Below are positions 43,782 through 52,066 of a DNA stretch of 64,000 nt, one piece after another. The DNA is from Erythrobacter sp. YJ-T3-07. Its GTDB lineage: Bacteria; Pseudomonadota; Alphaproteobacteria; Sphingomonadales; Sphingomonadaceae. The notes beneath the pieces were generated by a model that was not told where the DNA came from, ran no database searches, and saw only the letters and a list, made by a program, of their open reading frames with translations. Numbering within the stretch: the first letter of the stretch is position 1; each line of letters opens with the position of its first letter. Position numbers and translations under genes: made by a program. Where the stretch lies: NCBI RefSeq assembly GCF_015999305.1, contig NZ_JAEAGP010000001.1:2108001-2172000 (forward strand), read 5' to 3'.

Positions 43782-44554
43782 TCGCGTCGCTGCCGCTGTT
43801 CCACCAGGTTGCGGGGAGCCGCATCGTGGTGGTCGGCAACGGACCGATGGCCGAAGCCAAGCAGCGGCTGGTCGAACGCGCGGGCGCGGTCCCCGTGGGC
43901 GAGGCGGAGGCGCATCATGCCTCGCTCGCCTTCGTCGCGCTGGAGGATGCGGGAGAGGCTGCGGCGGTGCGCCAGCGACTCAAGGCGAAGGGCCTGCTGG
44001 TCAACGTCGCGGACAAGCCCGACCTGTGCGATTTCACCACTCCGAGCATTCTCGACCGCGATCCGCTGCTGATCGCGATCGGCACCGGCGGTGCCTCAGC
44101 CGGTCTCGCCAAGCATATCCGCCTGCGGCTCGAAGCGATCCTGCCGCAGCGGCTGGGCGAACTCGCACGGGCGCTGGCGAGCGGGCGCGATACCCTGCGC
44201 GCGAAGCTGCCCGATGGCGATGCGCGCCGCCGCGCGGTGGACGCGGCATTGCGCCCCGGTGGCACGCTCGACCCGCTGGACGAAGGCTCTTCCGACAGGG
44301 TCGAGCACTGGCTGGCCGATCCCGCCCCCGATGCACCGGCGCGGCTGGAGAGGATCGCGCTTGCCAGCGACGATCCCGAAGACCTCACCCTGCGGCAGGC
44401 GCGCTGGCTGGGCGAGGCGGATGCGATCTATCACGACGCGCATGTGCCGCCCGCGATCCTCGCCCGCGCCCGCGCCGATGCCGCACGCCATCCGCTGGAC
44501 ACCGCCCCCGATCGCCCTGTGGACGGCTTTGCGGTGATCCTGACGCGAGACTAG
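43769..44554 (+). CDS. Truncated siroheme synthase (CysG-like)
   Basis: 261 residues versus about 457 in CysG. The N-terminal Met8-like domain (dehydrogenase/ferrochelatase) is recognisable: VVVGNGPMAEAKQRLVERAGA, NVADKPDLCDFTTPSI, AIGTGGASAGLAKHIRLRLE. The usual VTVVAPE... stretch after the Rossmann loop is shortened. The last 60 residues, DDPEDLTLRQARWLGEADAIYHD, match only the beginning of the uroporphyrinogen methyltransferase domain and then stop, so that activity must come from elsewhere. May still act as precorrin-2 dehydrogenase. Overlaps lysA by 13 bases. Confidence 0.82.
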   Translation: MAGLIASLPLFHQVAGSRIVVVGNGPMAEAKQRLVERAGAVPVGEAEAHHASLAFVALEDAGEAAAVRQRLKAKGLLVNVADKPDLCDFTTPSILDRDPLLIAIGTGGASAGLAKHIRLRLEAILPQRLGELARALASGRDTLRAKLPDGDARRRAVDAALRPGGTLDPLDEGSSDRVEHWLADPAPDAPARLERIALASDDPEDLTLRQARWLGEADAIYHDAHVPPAILARARADAARHPLDTAPDRPVDGFAVILTRD

Positions 44555-45606
44555 ATTCCGGCGCAGTCGCACGCACCGGTGGCGTCGAAATAGCGGGCCA
44601 TCGCCTCAACCGCGCTGTCGCTGAGCGCGATGAACGCGCGCCGCCGGTCGACCAGATCTTCCTCGCGGCGCAGCAGGCCCTGCCGGGTCATCTGCGCGAT
44701 CCAGCGCAGTGCGGTGGTCGGCGGCACGCCGCTGGCGATGCACAGCGAGGTGACCGAGACACGCCGCCCCTCCGCCCGTGCGGCGGTCAGATCGAGCAGG
44801 ATGTCCCACGCCGGGTCCGCGAACAGCTCCGCCTCGAAAAACCGCGCGCGCGCCTGCCGCTTGCGGATCAGCGCGCGGACGCGGCGCGGATCGGGCAGGC
44901 CGGGCACCGGAGATTGCCCTTCGGCCTCCCGCTCGCCCTGGCGATGCTCGCGCAAATTGCCGCTGCCCTGTTCGCCCGTACCGAAGGCGAAGGCGGCGCT
45001 GCCATCGCGCGGCACGTCGTCGCGTGCCATCAACCCGTCGAGCTTCTCCGCCAGCAGGCTCACCCGCTCGACCAGCCGCATCACCGCCACCCGGTCTTCG
45101 GCAGAAAGGTCGCGCACCCGGGCCCCGGCCAGCCGCGCCAGCGCCTCGCCGAAGGCCACCAGCCGCTCCCCCCGCCCCGGCTCGACCAGCAGCACCGGAT
45201 CGCTCTCGCCCATCGCCACCATCACCGGTTCGAGCGCGCCGATCGTGGTCGCGACGATCAGCTGCCCGCCCGAGCGCGCAATCCGCGCATCCAGCCGCGC
45301 GAGCATGGCGAGCGTCGCCGCATCCGCGCCCGAGGCATCAACCGCGACCAGGTCGCCCAGCGCACGCGTCTTCTCATCATCCAGCGCGATCAGCCCTTCG
45401 GCCTGCGCCACGCGGAATCCGGCAAGCTGCGCATCGGCGCGCATCGCCTCGCGCACATGCGGGCGGTCGGCGAACAGCGAGATCGCAACCGGGAGCCCGC
45501 CGCCATCTGTCGGCGCGTATGCTGGCCCGTCCGAAGGCGCATCGCCCGCCAGCGCGTAGCTGAGATCGGTATTGCTTCCGGCGGCGCGCGACTCGGTGTG
45601 GAGCAT
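44551..45606 (-). CDS. MarR-type winged-helix regulator with an N-terminal extra domain
   Basis: 351-residue transcription factor. The C-terminal third (about 255-345) is a winged helix: RVSVTSLCIASGVPPTTALRWIAQMTRQGLLRREED followed by DRRRAFIALSD, the MarR wing. Residues about 30-160 look like a degenerate receiver or Rossmann-like domain (LPVAISLFADR, RVAQAEGLIALDDE, DLVAVDASG, LIVATTIGALEPVM), with no clear phosphoacceptor site. Middle is Gly/Glu-rich linker. ATG 45606 with AGAGGG; both lie in or next to a 15-bp inverted repeat. Confidence 0.8.
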   Translation of the reverse strand: MLHTESRAAGSNTDLSYALAGDAPSDGPAYAPTDGGGLPVAISLFADRPHVREAMRADAQLAGFRVAQAEGLIALDDEKTRALGDLVAVDASGADAATLAMLARLDARIARSGGQLIVATTIGALEPVMVAMGESDPVLLVEPGRGERLVAFGEALARLAGARVRDLSAEDRVAVMRLVERVSLLAEKLDGLMARDDVPRDGSAAFAFGTGEQGSGNLREHRQGEREAEGQSPVPGLPDPRRVRALIRKRQARARFFEAELFADPAWDILLDLTAARAEGRRVSVTSLCIASGVPPTTALRWIAQMTRQGLLRREEDLVDRRRAFIALSDSAVEAMARYFDATGACDCAGI

Positions 45607-45610
45607 CACT

Positions 45611-45655
45611 ATTCCCTCTTTGTTCCACACGTATTCATGAGAACAAAGGGGGAAT
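45611..45655 (-). promoter_or_regulatory. Inverted repeat covering the Shine-Dalgarno of the MarR-type gene
   Basis: ATTCCCTCTTTGTTC (45611-45625) and GAACAAAGGGGGAAT (45641-45655) match as an inverted repeat at 14 of 15 positions with a 15-base spacer. It ends 4 bases before the ATG at 45606 and its right arm in the mRNA contains the Shine-Dalgarno AGAGGG. It can be a dimer operator for autoregulation and/or an mRNA hairpin limiting translation. Confidence 0.75.
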
Positions 45656-45708
45656 AAGTCAATCGCATCCATAGTGGAGCGGGTTGCCCGCCCCACCCGG
45701 CATCGCGC

Positions 45709-46998
45709 CTAATCTTCGAACGGATCGCGGACCAGGATCGTGTCCTCACGCTCCGGGCTGGTCGAAACCAGCGCGACCGGGCACTCGATCAGCTCCTGAA
45801 TGCGGCTGATATACTTGATCGCGTTGGCGGGCAGATCGGCCCAGCTGCGCGCACCCGCGGTGCTTTCCTGCCACCCCTCCATCTCTTCGTAGATCGGCTC
45901 GCAGCGTGCCTGGCTCGCCGCGTGGCTCGGCAGGTAGTCGTAGATCTTGCCGTCGATACGATAGCCGGTGCAGATCTTCACCTTGTCCATCCCGTCGAGC
46001 ACGTCGATCTTGGTCAGCGCGATGCCCGTCACCCCGCTGATCGCGCAGGTCTGGCGCACCAGCACCGCGTCGAACCAGCCGACGCGCCGCTTGCGGCCCG
46101 TGACCACGCCGAACTCGTGCCCGCGTTCGCCCAGCCCCTGACCGATCTCGTCGGTCAGCTCGGTCGGGAAAGGCCCGGACCCCACGCGCGTGGTGTAAGC
46201 CTTGGTGATGCCGAGCACGAAGCCCGTCGCATTGGGGCCGAGGCCCGAACCGCTCGCCGCCGTCCCGCTGACCGTGTTGGAGCTGGTGACGAAGGGATAC
46301 GTGCCGTGATCGACATCGAGCAGCACGCCCTGCGCGCCTTCGAACAGGATCCGCGCGCCCGCTTTGCGGACCTTCTTCAGTCGCTTCCACACCGGCTGCG
46401 CGAATTGCAGCACGAAGGGTGCGATCTCGCGCAGTTCTGCAATCAGCGCTTCGCGGTCGATCGGCGGCTCGTCGAAGCCTGCACGCAGCGCGTCGTGATG
46501 CGCGCACAGGCGATCGAGCTGCGGCTCGATCTCGTCGAGATGGGCAAGGTCGCACACGCGGATCGCGCGGCGGCCGACCTTGTCTTCGTAGGCCGGGCCG
46601 ATCCCGCGCCCGGTGGTGCCGATCTTGCCCTGCCCCGCTGCCGTCTCGCGCAGGCCGTCGAGGTCGCGATGGAGCGGCAGGATAAGCGGGCAGTTGTCGG
46701 CCACGGCGAAGTTGTCGGGCGTGATCTTCACCCCCTGCCCTTCCAGCTTCTCGATCTCCGACTTCAATGCCCACGGGTCGAGCACCACGCCATTGCCGAT
46801 CAGCGAGAGCGTGCCGGTGACGATGCCCGAGGGCACCAGACTGATCTTGTAGGTCGTGCCGTCGACCACCAGCGTATGGCCCGCATTGTGGCCACCCTGG
46901 AAGCGGACCACGGCATCGGCCCGGCTGGCGAGCCAGTCGACGATCTTGCCCTTGCCCTCGTCACCCCACTGGGCCCCGATCACGGTTACGTTGGCCAC
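45709..46998 (-). CDS. purA: Adenylosuccinate synthase
   Basis: First committed step from IMP to AMP, GTP-dependent; 429 residues. [17 protein letters not shown] at the N terminus, [43 protein letters not shown] and [13 protein letters not shown] are all intact. Start is GTG 46998 with AAGGAG 7 bases upstream. Separated from hisZ by two plus-strand genes, which probably broke an ancestral serC-serA-hisZ-purA order. Confidence 0.97.
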   Translation of the reverse strand: MANVTVIGAQWGDEGKGKIVDWLASRADAVVRFQGGHNAGHTLVVDGTTYKISLVPSGIVTGTLSLIGNGVVLDPWALKSEIEKLEGQGVKITPDNFAVADNCPLILPLHRDLDGLRETAAGQGKIGTTGRGIGPAYEDKVGRRAIRVCDLAHLDEIEPQLDRLCAHHDALRAGFDEPPIDREALIAELREIAPFVLQFAQPVWKRLKKVRKAGARILFEGAQGVLLDVDHGTYPFVTSSNTVSGTAASGSGLGPNATGFVLGITKAYTTRVGSGPFPTELTDEIGQGLGERGHEFGVVTGRKRRVGWFDAVLVRQTCAISGVTGIALTKIDVLDGMDKVKICTGYRIDGKIYDYLPSHAASQARCEPIYEEMEGWQESTAGARSWADLPANAIKYISRIQELIECPVALVSTSPEREDTILVRDPFED

Positions 46999-47060
46999 AC
47001 CTGCACTCCTTCAAAACTTATTGCGCCTGCCGGCATCGGCCCGGCGTGCGGCGGCTTTGC

Positions 47061-47078
47061 CTGACACACCTGACACAC
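47061..47078. repeat. Tandem CTGACACAC repeat
   Basis: CTGACACAC occurs twice in perfect tandem in the 229-base divergent gap between purA and the aldo/keto reductase. Shares the TGACAC core with the palindrome at 29151. Could be a regulator site; equally may be chance. Confidence 0.4.
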
Positions 47079-47227
47079 TGTCCAAGGGACCAAAACGCCC
47101 CGGCCGGGAAAAGCGCCGCGCACAGCCGCGCGCCTATGGCATGGGCGATGCGGGTAGGAAACGCCTTATCGGAATTGATCGGGACATTTCGGGGCGCGCA
47201 TGTGTTGGACAGGCAAAAGGAGATTTC

Positions 47228-48049
47228 ATGAGCAAAGACTACCCCACCCTCACCCTCAACGATGATCGCCAAATTCCCCAGCTGGGCTTCGGCACCTGGC
47301 AGATCGAGGAAGACAAGGCGGCCGGTGCGGTCTCTACCGCACTCGAAACCGGCTACTGGCTGATCGACACCGCCGCGATCTACAAGAATGAAAAGGGCGT
47401 CGGCGAAGGGATCGGCGACTGGGCCGACATCTTCCTTCAGACCAAGATCTGGAACGAGAGCCAGGGCTACGACCGCACGCTGAAAGCCGCAGAAAAGTCC
47501 CTCGAACGGCTAGGCCGCGATCATGTCGACATGCTGCTGATCCACTGGCCCTGCCCCGACAAGGGCCTGTTCGTGGAGACCTGGAAGGCATTCATCGAAC
47601 TGCGCGACCAGGGCAAGGCCAAGTCCATCGGCGTGTCCAACTTCCGCGAGGAAGACCTGAAGCGGATCGTGGACGAAACCGGCGTGGTGCCCGCGCTCAA
47701 CCAGATCGAGCTGCACCCCAGCTTCCAGCAGCGCGCAATGCGCAAGGTGCATCAGGATATGGGCATCGTCACCCAGAGCTGGTCGCCGCTCGGCCAGGGC
47801 AACGGGATGGATAACGACACGATCAAGGCGATCGCGGAAGAGACCGGCCAGTCCGCCTCCGCCATCATCATCCGCTGGCACATCCAGCACGGCTTTTCCG
47901 TGCTGCCGCGCTCGACCAATCCCGATCACATTCGCGACAATTACAGCGCGCTGTCGTTCGAACTGAGCGATGCGCAGATGGCGAAGATCGACGCGCTGGA
48001 CAGCGATGACGGGCGGATGGGCCCGGACCCCAGCACCTTCAACGGCTGA
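47228..48049 (+). CDS. Aldo/keto reductase
   Basis: NADPH-dependent carbonyl reductase of 273 residues, AKR5-like (2,5-diketo-gluconate reductase group). GFGTWQI near residue 21, the tetrad Asp/Tyr in LIDTAAIYKNE, Lys in FLQTKIW and His in LLIHWPCPDK, then GVSNFREEDL and an RWHIQHGFSVLPRSTNPDHI cofactor site. AAGGAG at 47216-47221 sets ATG 47228. Cytosolic, no partners visible. Confidence 0.93.
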   Translation: MSKDYPTLTLNDDRQIPQLGFGTWQIEEDKAAGAVSTALETGYWLIDTAAIYKNEKGVGEGIGDWADIFLQTKIWNESQGYDRTLKAAEKSLERLGRDHVDMLLIHWPCPDKGLFVETWKAFIELRDQGKAKSIGVSNFREEDLKRIVDETGVVPALNQIELHPSFQQRAMRKVHQDMGIVTQSWSPLGQGNGMDNDTIKAIAEETGQSASAIIIRWHIQHGFSVLPRSTNPDHIRDNYSALSFELSDAQMAKIDALDSDDGRMGPDPSTFNG

Positions 48050-48107
48050 CCGCTTGACCGTATTATGAAGCTATAGCACATGGGCGACTTTCCCAGGGAG
48101 GTCGCCC

Positions 48108-49163
48108 ATGTCGTTTCTGCTCGCCGTCTCACTTCTCGCCCAGGCGGCAGCGCCGCTTCCGGCGGATCTGCTCGATATTGTCGATGAGGCGGCGCAGGAA
48201 CGCGGCGATCTTACCCCGGTGCTGGTGCTGGGCACGTCGCACCTGTCGTCGCTGCCCAAGGATTTCCCGCTGGAACGGTTCGATCCGCTGCTCGACCAGC
48301 TGGAAAAATGGGCGCCCGAGGCGATCGCGATCGAGGGTATCGAAGGGGTCCAGTGCGACAATCTGCGGCTGTTCGACCCGGGCAATGCAGGCACCTATTG
48401 CCCCGATCCCGGCCCGGCGCGCGCCGCACTGGGCGTGAGCGGTCGCGATGCGCAATTCGGGGTGATGGAACTGCTCGCCAAGTCGGGGGACCAGCGGACC
48501 ATTGCGGAACGGCGGCGGCTGGTTGGCCTGTTCCTCGCCATCGGGGAGCCGGAATCGGCGCTGGTGCAATGGCTCCGCCTGCCCGAGGCCGAGCGTGCGG
48601 CGGGCGACGACCTGCCCGCCGAACTGGTCGCCTATCTGGAAAAGTACGATACCCGCAACAACGAGAACGTCGTCATCGCCGCTCGGCTGGCGGTGCGCCT
48701 CGGCCTCGACCGGGTCGACCGGGTCGACGACCAGATGAGCGGCAGCGATCCCAAGGACGCGGAAGCCTATGGTCCGGAAATCAGCGCGATCTGGGACAAT
48801 GCACCGACCAAGAAGCGGCTTGCCGAATACGAGGAATGGGACGCGGCGATGGAGGATGGCTCGATGCCCGTCCTCGAATGGTATCGCCGCTATAATTCGC
48901 CCGCCTCGCTCGCGCTGGCGATGGAGGGCGATTTCGGCGCGGCTGCAGGCGCGCGGACCCCGACCGACGCAGGGCAGACCTATCTCGCCTATTGGGAGAC
49001 GCGCAACCTGCGCATGGTCGCCAATATCCGCCAGGTGATCGGCACGGACACCCGCACGCTCGCCATCGTGGGCGTGTCGCACAAGCCCTATTACGACCGC
49101 TATCTGGGCATGATGAGCAATATCGAGCTGGCCGATACGCAAGCCGTGCTAAGCGGCGACTAG
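48108..49163 (+). CDS. DUF5694 domain-containing secreted protein
   Basis: 351-residue protein with a short signal peptide (MSFLLAVSLLAQAAA). DUF5694 pattern: TPVLVLGTSHLSSLP at the start of the domain, EAIAIEGIEG, and a C-terminal IVGVSHKPYYDRYLGM. The layout (GTxH...E...GxxHxxY) is reminiscent of TraB/GumN-type domains; catalytic function is not established. GGGAGG upstream fixes the start. Pairs with the aldo/keto reductase between hisZ and purA. Confidence 0.83.
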   Translation: MSFLLAVSLLAQAAAPLPADLLDIVDEAAQERGDLTPVLVLGTSHLSSLPKDFPLERFDPLLDQLEKWAPEAIAIEGIEGVQCDNLRLFDPGNAGTYCPDPGPARAALGVSGRDAQFGVMELLAKSGDQRTIAERRRLVGLFLAIGEPESALVQWLRLPEAERAAGDDLPAELVAYLEKYDTRNNENVVIAARLAVRLGLDRVDRVDDQMSGSDPKDAEAYGPEISAIWDNAPTKKRLAEYEEWDAAMEDGSMPVLEWYRRYNSPASLALAMEGDFGAAAGARTPTDAGQTYLAYWETRNLRMVANIRQVIGTDTRTLAIVGVSHKPYYDRYLGMMSNIELADTQAVLSGD

Positions 49164-50266
49164 AGCGGGATCGCCTCGCCACTCTCCAGCCGGTGCGTGC
49201 AGCCCAGCGCGCGCGGGTCTTCATCATCGGACAGCGCGGCGAGCGTGCGCCAGCCTTCGCTGCGCAGACGCGCCGCCGCCTCGCCGTCGTGGCCCAGCGG
49301 CAGATATAGCATCGCGCGCGGCTCGGCTGCCGGCAGCAGCGGCAGCGCTTGGCCGAGATAGATCGAGAAGCCGGTCGCGGGTTCGTCCGTCCCGCGGATC
49401 AGGTAGGTGCCGCCGCGCCCCAGCGCGCCGCGTGCATCGCCTGCGTACAGCGTGAAGCCGAACCAGCTCTGATATTCGAACCCGTGCCGCTCGGTCGGGT
49501 CGAGTGTGATGCGCGCGCGGTTGCCCACCGCTGCGGCGATGTGTTCCAGCCCCGCGATCCGGCTCTCCAGCGCGCCGCCCGCATCCACCGCGCGCAGCCT
49601 GTCGAGCGCATCGGGGAAAGGCCCGGCAGCATGGATCAGCGGCAGGTAGGCATCGCCGCCGACCGCCTTCAGCCCGCCAGCATCCTTGGCATCGAGTTCG
49701 CGCCTGACCGCATCGGCCTGTTCCTCGTCCAGCGGGAACGGCCCTGCGGCCAGCGTGGTGACGAGGTCGGGCAGCGTGAAATCGACCGAGAGGTTTTCGA
49801 CGCCAACCGCCTCCAGCGCGGCAAGCGCGGTCAGCACCACCTCGCTCGCGGCGGCGACGCTGTCCGACCCGATCAGCTCCGCGCCGACCTGCAGCCGCTG
49901 GCGCACCGGATCGAGCTGGTCCGCCGCGATCCGCGTGACCTCGCCCGCGTAACACAGCCGCAGGGGCCGCGCGCGCGCGCTCAGCGCGGTCGCCGCGATC
50001 CGCCCGATCTGCGGGGTGATGTCGCTGCGCAGCGCGAGCGTGCGCAGGCTCGCCGGATCGACGAAGCGGAACATCGTGCGGGTCTGCAACCCGTCCATCC
50101 GGTGGCCGAGCGATTTCTCGAACTCGACCAGCGGCGGGCTGACCCGGTCGTATCCATGCGCGTCCATCGCATCGAGCGCGGCGCGCATCGCGCGGCCGAG
50201 CATGGCGGAATCGGCAGGCAGGTTGTCGGCCAGCCCTTCGGGCAGCAGGTCGTCGGTTGTCGTCAT
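49160..50266 (-). CDS. hisZ: ATP phosphoribosyltransferase regulatory subunit
   Basis: HisZ, a catalytically inactive HisRS-like protein that activates the short-form HisG for the first step of histidine synthesis; 368 residues. Class II aaRS motif remnants: YDRVSPPLVEFEKSLG, TMFRFVDPASLRTLALRSDITPQIGRIAAT, and a final FSIYLGQALPLLP section. The absence of the full HisRS tRNA-binding tail supports HisZ. hisG is not in the window. Same strand as serA, 58-base gap with a dyad repeat. Confidence 0.9.
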   Translation of the reverse strand: MTTTDDLLPEGLADNLPADSAMLGRAMRAALDAMDAHGYDRVSPPLVEFEKSLGHRMDGLQTRTMFRFVDPASLRTLALRSDITPQIGRIAATALSARARPLRLCYAGEVTRIAADQLDPVRQRLQVGAELIGSDSVAAASEVVLTALAALEAVGVENLSVDFTLPDLVTTLAAGPFPLDEEQADAVRRELDAKDAGGLKAVGGDAYLPLIHAAGPFPDALDRLRAVDAGGALESRIAGLEHIAAAVGNRARITLDPTERHGFEYQSWFGFTLYAGDARGALGRGGTYLIRGTDEPATGFSIYLGQALPLLPAAEPRAMLYLPLGHDGEAAARLRSEGWRTLAALSDDEDPRALGCTHRLESGEAIPL

Positions 50267-50286
50267 GCGCCTGCCCCTAACGCCCT

Positions 50287-50314
50287 CGTCATCCCAGCGG
50301 AAGCTGGGATGACG
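50287..50314. repeat. Perfect dyad CGTCATCCCAGC-GGAA-GCTGGGATGACG
   Basis: 12-base arms with a GGAA loop between hisZ and serA. On a transcript it makes a stable stem; no T run follows on the minus strand, so it is more a REP-like element than a terminator. Confidence 0.8.
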
Positions 50315-50324
50315 AAAAGCGGTT

Positions 50325-51911
50325 CTAGAAACTCAGCGCGGTGACCGTGCGCACGCCTTCCAGCGCCTCGGCCTCAGCGATGAGCGCGTCGTCGACCGGC
50401 TGATCGAGGCTCAGCAGCAGCACCGCCTCGCCACCGGCCTGCTTGCGGCCGAGGTTGAAGGTGCCGATGTTGATCCCGCGATTGCCGAGCAGCGAGCCGA
50501 TCCGCCCGATGAAGCCGGGCGCATCGTCGTTGACCACGTAGATCATGTGGCCATCCAGCTCCGCCTCGATCCCGATCCCGAAGATCTCGACCAGACGTGG
50601 TGCCTCGCGGCCGAACAAAGTCCCCGCGACGGAGCGCTTGCCCGCGTCGGTTTCCACCGTCACCCTAATCAGCGTCTGGTAGGTCCCTTCGCGGGTGGAG
50701 CGGATTTCGCGCACCTCGATCCCGCGATCCTTGGCGAGGAACGGCGCGTTGACCATGTTCACGCTCTGCGAGAAGCGGCGCATCAGGCCCGCCAGCACCG
50801 CGGCGGTGATCGGCTTGGGATTGAGCTCCGCCGCATCGCCTTCCAGCTCGATCGCGATCTTGGGCAGGCTGCCATGCGCCAGCTGCCCGACCAGCGAGCC
50901 GAGGCTTTCGGCCAGCTGCATGTAGGGCTTGAGCCGCGGCGCTTCCTCGGCGCTGAGGCTGGGCATGTTGAGCGCGTTGGTGACCGCACCGGTGAGCAGG
51001 AAATCGCTCAGCTGCTCGGCGACCTGAAGCGCGACATTCTCCTGCGCCTCGCGGGTAGAGGCACCGAGGTGCGGCGTGCAGATAAAGCCGGGCTTGCCGA
51101 ACAGCGGGCTTTCCTTGGCCGGTTCGGTCTGGAACACGTCCAGCGCCGCGCCCGCGACGTGGCCACTGTCGAGCGCCTCGGCCAGCGCCGCCTCGTCGAT
51201 CAGACCACCGCGCGCGCAGTTGACGATCCGCACGCCCTTCTTGGTCTTGGCGAGGTTTTCCGCCGAGAGGATGTTGCGCGTCTCGTCGGTCAGCGGGGTG
51301 TGCAGCGTGATGCAGTCGGCACGGCGAAGCAGGTCGTCCAGCTCGACCTTTTCGATCCCGAGATCGACGCTGCGCTCCTCGGTCAGGAAGGGATCATAGG
51401 CGATCACCTTCATCCGCAGGCCCTGCGCACGGCTGGCGACGATCGAGCCGATATTGCCCGCGCCGATCAGGCCGAGCGTCTTGCCGGTCAGCTCGATGCC
51501 CATGAAATCGCTCTTGGGCCATTCGCCGTTCTGCGTGCGCGCATTGGCCTGCGGGATCTGGCGGGCGAGCGCGAGCAGCATGGCGATGGCGTGTTCGGCG
51601 GTGGTGATCGAGTTGCCGAAGGGCGTGTTCATCACCACCACGCCGCGCTCGCTGGCGGCGGGAATATCGACATTGTCGACGCCGATCCCGGCACGACCGA
51701 TGACCTTCAGATTGGTCGCGGCCTCCAGAATTTCGGGCGTGACCTTGGTCGAGGAACGGATCGCAAGACCTTCATATTCGCCGATAATCGCTTTCAGCTC
51801 GTCAGGCGAAAGGCCGGTCTTCTCGTGCACTTCGCAGCCCCGCTCCGCGAAAATCTTGGCGGCATCGGGGCTCATCTTGTCGGAAATCAGGACTTTGGGT
51901 TTCTGGGACAT
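50325..51911 (-). CDS. serA: D-3-phosphoglycerate dehydrogenase
   Basis: First step of serine synthesis, 528 residues, the long form with an ACT domain. NAD-binding GKTLGLIGAGNIGSIVASRA at about 140-160; catalytic Arg/Glu/His in NCARGGLIDEAAL and TPHLGAST; an ASB domain (about 320-450); and the C-terminal ACT domain with NDDAPGFIGRIGSLLGNRGINIGTF, which can bind serine for feedback control. GAGGGA precedes ATG 51911. Follows serC; the intervening 155 bases hold a repeat. Confidence 0.96.
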   Translation of the reverse strand: MSQKPKVLISDKMSPDAAKIFAERGCEVHEKTGLSPDELKAIIGEYEGLAIRSSTKVTPEILEAATNLKVIGRAGIGVDNVDIPAASERGVVVMNTPFGNSITTAEHAIAMLLALARQIPQANARTQNGEWPKSDFMGIELTGKTLGLIGAGNIGSIVASRAQGLRMKVIAYDPFLTEERSVDLGIEKVELDDLLRRADCITLHTPLTDETRNILSAENLAKTKKGVRIVNCARGGLIDEAALAEALDSGHVAGAALDVFQTEPAKESPLFGKPGFICTPHLGASTREAQENVALQVAEQLSDFLLTGAVTNALNMPSLSAEEAPRLKPYMQLAESLGSLVGQLAHGSLPKIAIELEGDAAELNPKPITAAVLAGLMRRFSQSVNMVNAPFLAKDRGIEVREIRSTREGTYQTLIRVTVETDAGKRSVAGTLFGREAPRLVEIFGIGIEAELDGHMIYVVNDDAPGFIGRIGSLLGNRGINIGTFNLGRKQAGGEAVLLLSLDQPVDDALIAEAEALEGVRTVTALSF

Positions 51912-51927
51912 TTCATTTCCCTCAAAT

Positions 51928-52042
51928 CGTCATGCTGAACTTGTTTCAGCATCCATCGAGCCTTCTCGAACGAAGGCTCGATGATGGAGAACTGGACCCT
52001 GGAAGCGAAGCTGTGCGAGGCACAAACTAGTTCAGGGTGACG
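51928..52042. repeat. 115-base dyad repeat between serC and serA
   Basis: Outer arms CGTCATGCTGAACTTGTT and AACTAGTTCAGGGTGACG are imperfect inverses. An inner hairpin CCATCGAGCCTTC/GAAGGCTCGATGaTGG adds a second stem. REP-like element; may attenuate or stabilise the serC-serA message. Confidence 0.75.
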
Positions 52043-52066
52043 GTATTGCCAGGGGGTGGCGCGGAG

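Noticed and set aside
43636..45657. 673-codon plus-strand frame over the siroheme synthase and MarR-type genes
   Set aside because: Arg/Ala/Gly-rich product and out of frame with the conserved motifs of both genes.
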